DNA from: Paludisphaera rhizosphaerae
GTDB taxonomy: Bacteria; Planctomycetota; Planctomycetia; Isosphaerales; Isosphaeraceae
DNA length: 37,144 nt
Reading direction: 5' to 3'
Assembly: GCF_011065895.1 (NCBI RefSeq)
Contig: NZ_JAALCR010000047.1
Coordinates: forward strand, 1-37,144
Part shown: positions 34,858 through 37,144 of the stretch, in pieces
Layout of the letters: each line of letters opens with the position of its first letter
Numbering within the stretch: the stretch's first letter is position 1
Translations under genes and position numbers: made by a program
The notes under the pieces: model-generated
Database searches by the model: none
The model's input: the letters and a program-made list of their open reading frames with translations, nothing else
What the model was told of the DNA's origin: nothing

Positions 34858-37144
34858 TCAGGGCTTGGACGTCGCTGTCAGTTCCGCCGTGGCCGGCACG
34901 CCGTCGAAGGGCTGCGCCACGGGCTCGACGAAGCCGTTGTCGTGAGCCACCAGGCCGAGACCGCCGACGCAGTAGTTGTCGCCGCCGGACAAGAGCAGGT
35001 TGAAGACCGGCTGGACCTTCTCCTTCTCGGCGGAGACGACTTCCACCACGCCGCCCACCGTCCGCAGCTTGTCGCCGGCCTTGATCTCGCGGGCCATGAT
35101 CCAGCCGTGTCCGGCCTTCCAGAAGCGGTGGATGCCCGTCGGGTGCACGGACTCGCCGCCGCCGAGGTCGATCTTGTAGGTCCAGTTGGGCGGGTTGTGG
35201 AGCACCTCCACGACCGGCTGGTAAGAGAGTTTCCCCGTGGTCGTGTCCTGGGAGAGGACGAGGTCGCCGGGGCGGATCGACTCGATGGGGCGATCGCCCT
35301 GCTGCGTACGCACGGGTGTACCGCCCGCGAAGCAGGAGGGGCCGACGCGGAAGGCGAGGACCTCGACCGTCGGCTTGGGTGCGGACTGGGGGGTGTAATT
35401 GAGCGGCACCTCTTCGACGACCGACGAGCGAGGCGGATCGTTTCGGAGCGGCTGTCCGTAGCCGTGCAGGTCGAGGACCCAGTCCATCCATCCCTGGCGG
35501 TCGGCCCCGCGGTTCTCTCCGCTGACGCGCTTCAGGACGGCCACGGCGCACTCGTTGGTCTTGCGGGCGGACTCGTTGCGGGCCTCGATCGCGGCGATAT
35601 CGCCCTCAAGCTGGTCGCGGGCGACCAGCGACGAGGCGCGGGCGTCGGCTGTCAGGCGGACGACGTCCAGGTCGGTCGCATTTCGGTAGACGGCTCGCGT
35701 ATGCCAGGCTTCGGGCAATCCCAGCGTCCTTCCCCTCAGCGTGGCTTGCCCCGTGGCGTAGAGCGAGACTCTTGCGGCGTCCTCCGGATTCACGCCGTTC
35801 GCCCAAGTTGAGGGATCCGCACCGGGCATGGCGGACCAATCGAATCGGCCGGAGCTCGTCCAACCCGCGCCCGAGCCGCCGTGCTGGAGCGCGGCCCAGG
35901 CCGGGGCGGTCGACAGGCTCAATGCATACCGGAAGGCGAGGCCCATTGGCACGATGGGTCTCGTCGAAATCGGCGAGGGGAGTTCGAAGAGTCCCATCTC
36001 CCTGGGGACCATCGGCAGGCCCGTGACCGGGTCGGTGACCCTCTCGCCCTGGTAGCCGGAGACGACGGCCTCCACGTCGGGGTCTCCCAGCAGCAGCTCG
36101 ACGGCCGCCCGTTGTCCCATCATGGGGCCGACGAGGACGTCGCCGTGCGGGCGGCGGATGACGGGGTTGCCGCTCTTGTCCAGGATGATCTGGTCGCCCT
36201 GGGCGAGGAAGGGCTCCTGGGTCGGACGGTAGATCCGCCGGACGTCGGCGTACCTCCCCTCGATCAGCAGCTCGCTGGGCTCGCCCACGCCCTTGGCTCG
36301 TTTGACCTTGTACTTCACCTCGTCGCGGACGAGCGTTGCCAGCAGGCCGGCGAACTCGCGGGGGTCGCGGCGCTGGAGAACCGTCGCGGCGTCGGATCGG
36401 ACGATCGCGTGCGGGCTCTCGATCGCCACCCGGGCGAGCGCCGACGCCGCGATGGGGCCCTCGATCCGGCTCAGCACGTCGACGGCCAGTCGATGCCGCT
36501 CGACGTCTCCGCTCCGGCCGAACACCTGATAGATCATCGGCGCCGATCGCGGGTCTCGGATCGCCGCCAGCTCCGCCAGGGCGTTCTCGCGTCGCGATTC
36601 ACCCTTGCCTTCCACCTGCAGCCGCAGCCGCTCCAGCCTGGGCTTCCACTCCTTGTCGGCCTTCTCCTGGGCCTCGCGGTCGGCCTTCGCGGCGGCTTCG
36701 AACTCTGGGTCGACCCAGCGTTTCCCCACCTTCTTGAAGCCCAGCCGACGCCAGGCGCCGTCGCGACCGGGGTCGAGCTGGACAGTCCGGTGCAGGTGGG
36801 CGACCATCGGCTGGGTCAGCCCCTTTTCCTCGCACCAGAGCGCCAGTTCAAACTGGTCGTCGGCCTCGTCCTTCGCCTTCACGCGGCGGGCGGCGTACTC
36901 GTCCATCAGGGCGCGTTCGTCGGGCGACCGTTCGATCGCTCTGGGCACGTCCTGGGGCCGCATCCACTTGCCGTCGCGTTGGACCTGCCCCAGCAGACCG
37001 CGGGCCTTGGCGTTGTCGGGGGCGAGAAGGACGGCGCGCGTCAGATGCTTGAGGCGTTCGGCCGCCATGCCGTGGGCCTCGCACCAGAGGGCGAGCTTCA
37101 CCTGGGCGTCGGCGTCTCGGCCCGCGGCGGCGACGGCGGCCTCG
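34858..37144 (-). CDS. Secreted HEAT/HINT-domain protein, array copy 4 (5' end outside window)
   Basis: The open frame continues past the window edge (EAAVAAAGRDADAQVKLAL aligns with residues about 28-46 of the others), so roughly 27 N-terminal residues including the signal are missing. At least 762 residues are present. TPR-like and HEAT-like parts are conserved. The middle segment is longer than in the other copies and Gly/Trp-rich (TAPAWAALQHGGSGAGWTSS, GRFDWSAMPGAD). The HINT cysteine is encoded at 35332-35334 (PSCFAGGTPVRT) and the end motif is GLVAHDNGFVEPV. Copies of this type may continue upstream. Confidence 0.85.
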   Translation of the reverse strand, partial: EAAVAAAGRDADAQVKLALWCEAHGMAAERLKHLTRAVLLAPDNAKARGLLGQVQRDGKWMRPQDVPRAIERSPDERALMDEYAARRVKAKDEADDQFELALWCEEKGLTQPMVAHLHRTVQLDPGRDGAWRRLGFKKVGKRWVDPEFEAAAKADREAQEKADKEWKPRLERLRLQVEGKGESRRENALAELAAIRDPRSAPMIYQVFGRSGDVERHRLAVDVLSRIEGPIAASALARVAIESPHAIVRSDAATVLQRRDPREFAGLLATLVRDEVKYKVKRAKGVGEPSELLIEGRYADVRRIYRPTQEPFLAQGDQIILDKSGNPVIRRPHGDVLVGPMMGQRAAVELLLGDPDVEAVVSGYQGERVTDPVTGLPMVPREMGLFELPSPISTRPIVPMGLAFRYALSLSTAPAWAALQHGGSGAGWTSSGRFDWSAMPGADPSTWANGVNPEDAARVSLYATGQATLRGRTLGLPEAWHTRAVYRNATDLDVVRLTADARASSLVARDQLEGDIAAIEARNESARKTNECAVAVLKRVSGENRGADRQGWMDWVLDLHGYGQPLRNDPPRSSVVEEVPLNYTPQSAPKPTVEVLAFRVGPSCFAGGTPVRTQQGDRPIESIRPGDLVLSQDTTTGKLSYQPVVEVLHNPPNWTYKIDLGGGESVHPTGIHRFWKAGHGWIMAREIKAGDKLRTVGGVVEVVSAEKEKVQPVFNLLLSGGDNYCVGGLGLVAHDNGFVEPVAQPFDGVPATAELTATSKP

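Noticed and set aside
28121-37144. A classic polymorphic-toxin locus with immunity genes.
   Set aside because: Each HINT domain is followed by only 22-28 residues, with no toxin domain and no small immunity gene between copies.

Overview
High GC, TTG/GTG starts with clear Shine-Dalgarno sequences, and the protein repertoire point to a planctomycete, most likely of the Isosphaeraceae type. The supporting proteins are a TPR-tailed PknB-type kinase, a PEP-CTERM tail relic, an N-terminus of the RFTVKRLMVAVAVV type, DUF4279 and DUF4160 proteins, and HINT-domain secreted proteins. This assignment is inferred from the sequence, not looked up.

Layout. 1-2314: dnaA on the minus strand, with nested palindromic repeats beyond its 3' end. 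2315-5215: a divergent membrane Ser/Thr kinase whose catalytic domain is split by two in-frame copies of the same palindromic repeat. 5216-5889: a gene-free stretch of dispersed repeats. 5890-11420: plus-strand metabolic or secreted genes (serine hydrolase, two tandem paralogous membrane proteins, GH76-like hydrolase, DUF4279 protein, PEP-CTERM relic, small secreted protein). 11741-13399: HEAT-repeat protein and a frameshifted DUF4160 gene. 13391-17848: a signalling island with an overlapping operon of soluble histidine kinase, double-domain KaiC-like ATPase and receiver protein, flanked by two further stand-alone receivers on the other strand. 18050-19995: a frameshifted IS4-type insertion sequence between two copies of a 145-bp MITE-like repeat. 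20018-21467: an orphan XRE antitoxin with a toxin relic, then repeat-rich DNA. 21468-22973: guaB. 23302-27107: a Pro/Ala-rich exported protein and an unknown two-gene unit. 27280-28095: a TsdA-like di-heme cytochrome c.

28121-37144 (running off the window) holds the most unusual locus: four head-to-tail paralogues on the minus strand. Each has an apparent secretion signal, duplicated TPR-like helices, a HEAT-like region, a copy-specific middle segment and a C-terminal autoprocessing HINT (intein/hedgehog-type) domain with only about a 25-residue tail. The HINT segments are almost identical at DNA level between copies while the middle segments differ. This suggests gene conversion and a system that diversifies its central region.

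The repeats are a second theme. Two subfamilies of a large dyad element (about 155 bp) recur at least seven times, including inside a gene and nested in one another. In two loci the element lies between two copies of a separate unit carrying CGAACGRAGCC-like motifs. No tRNA, rRNA, CRISPR array or recognisable replication origin was found.
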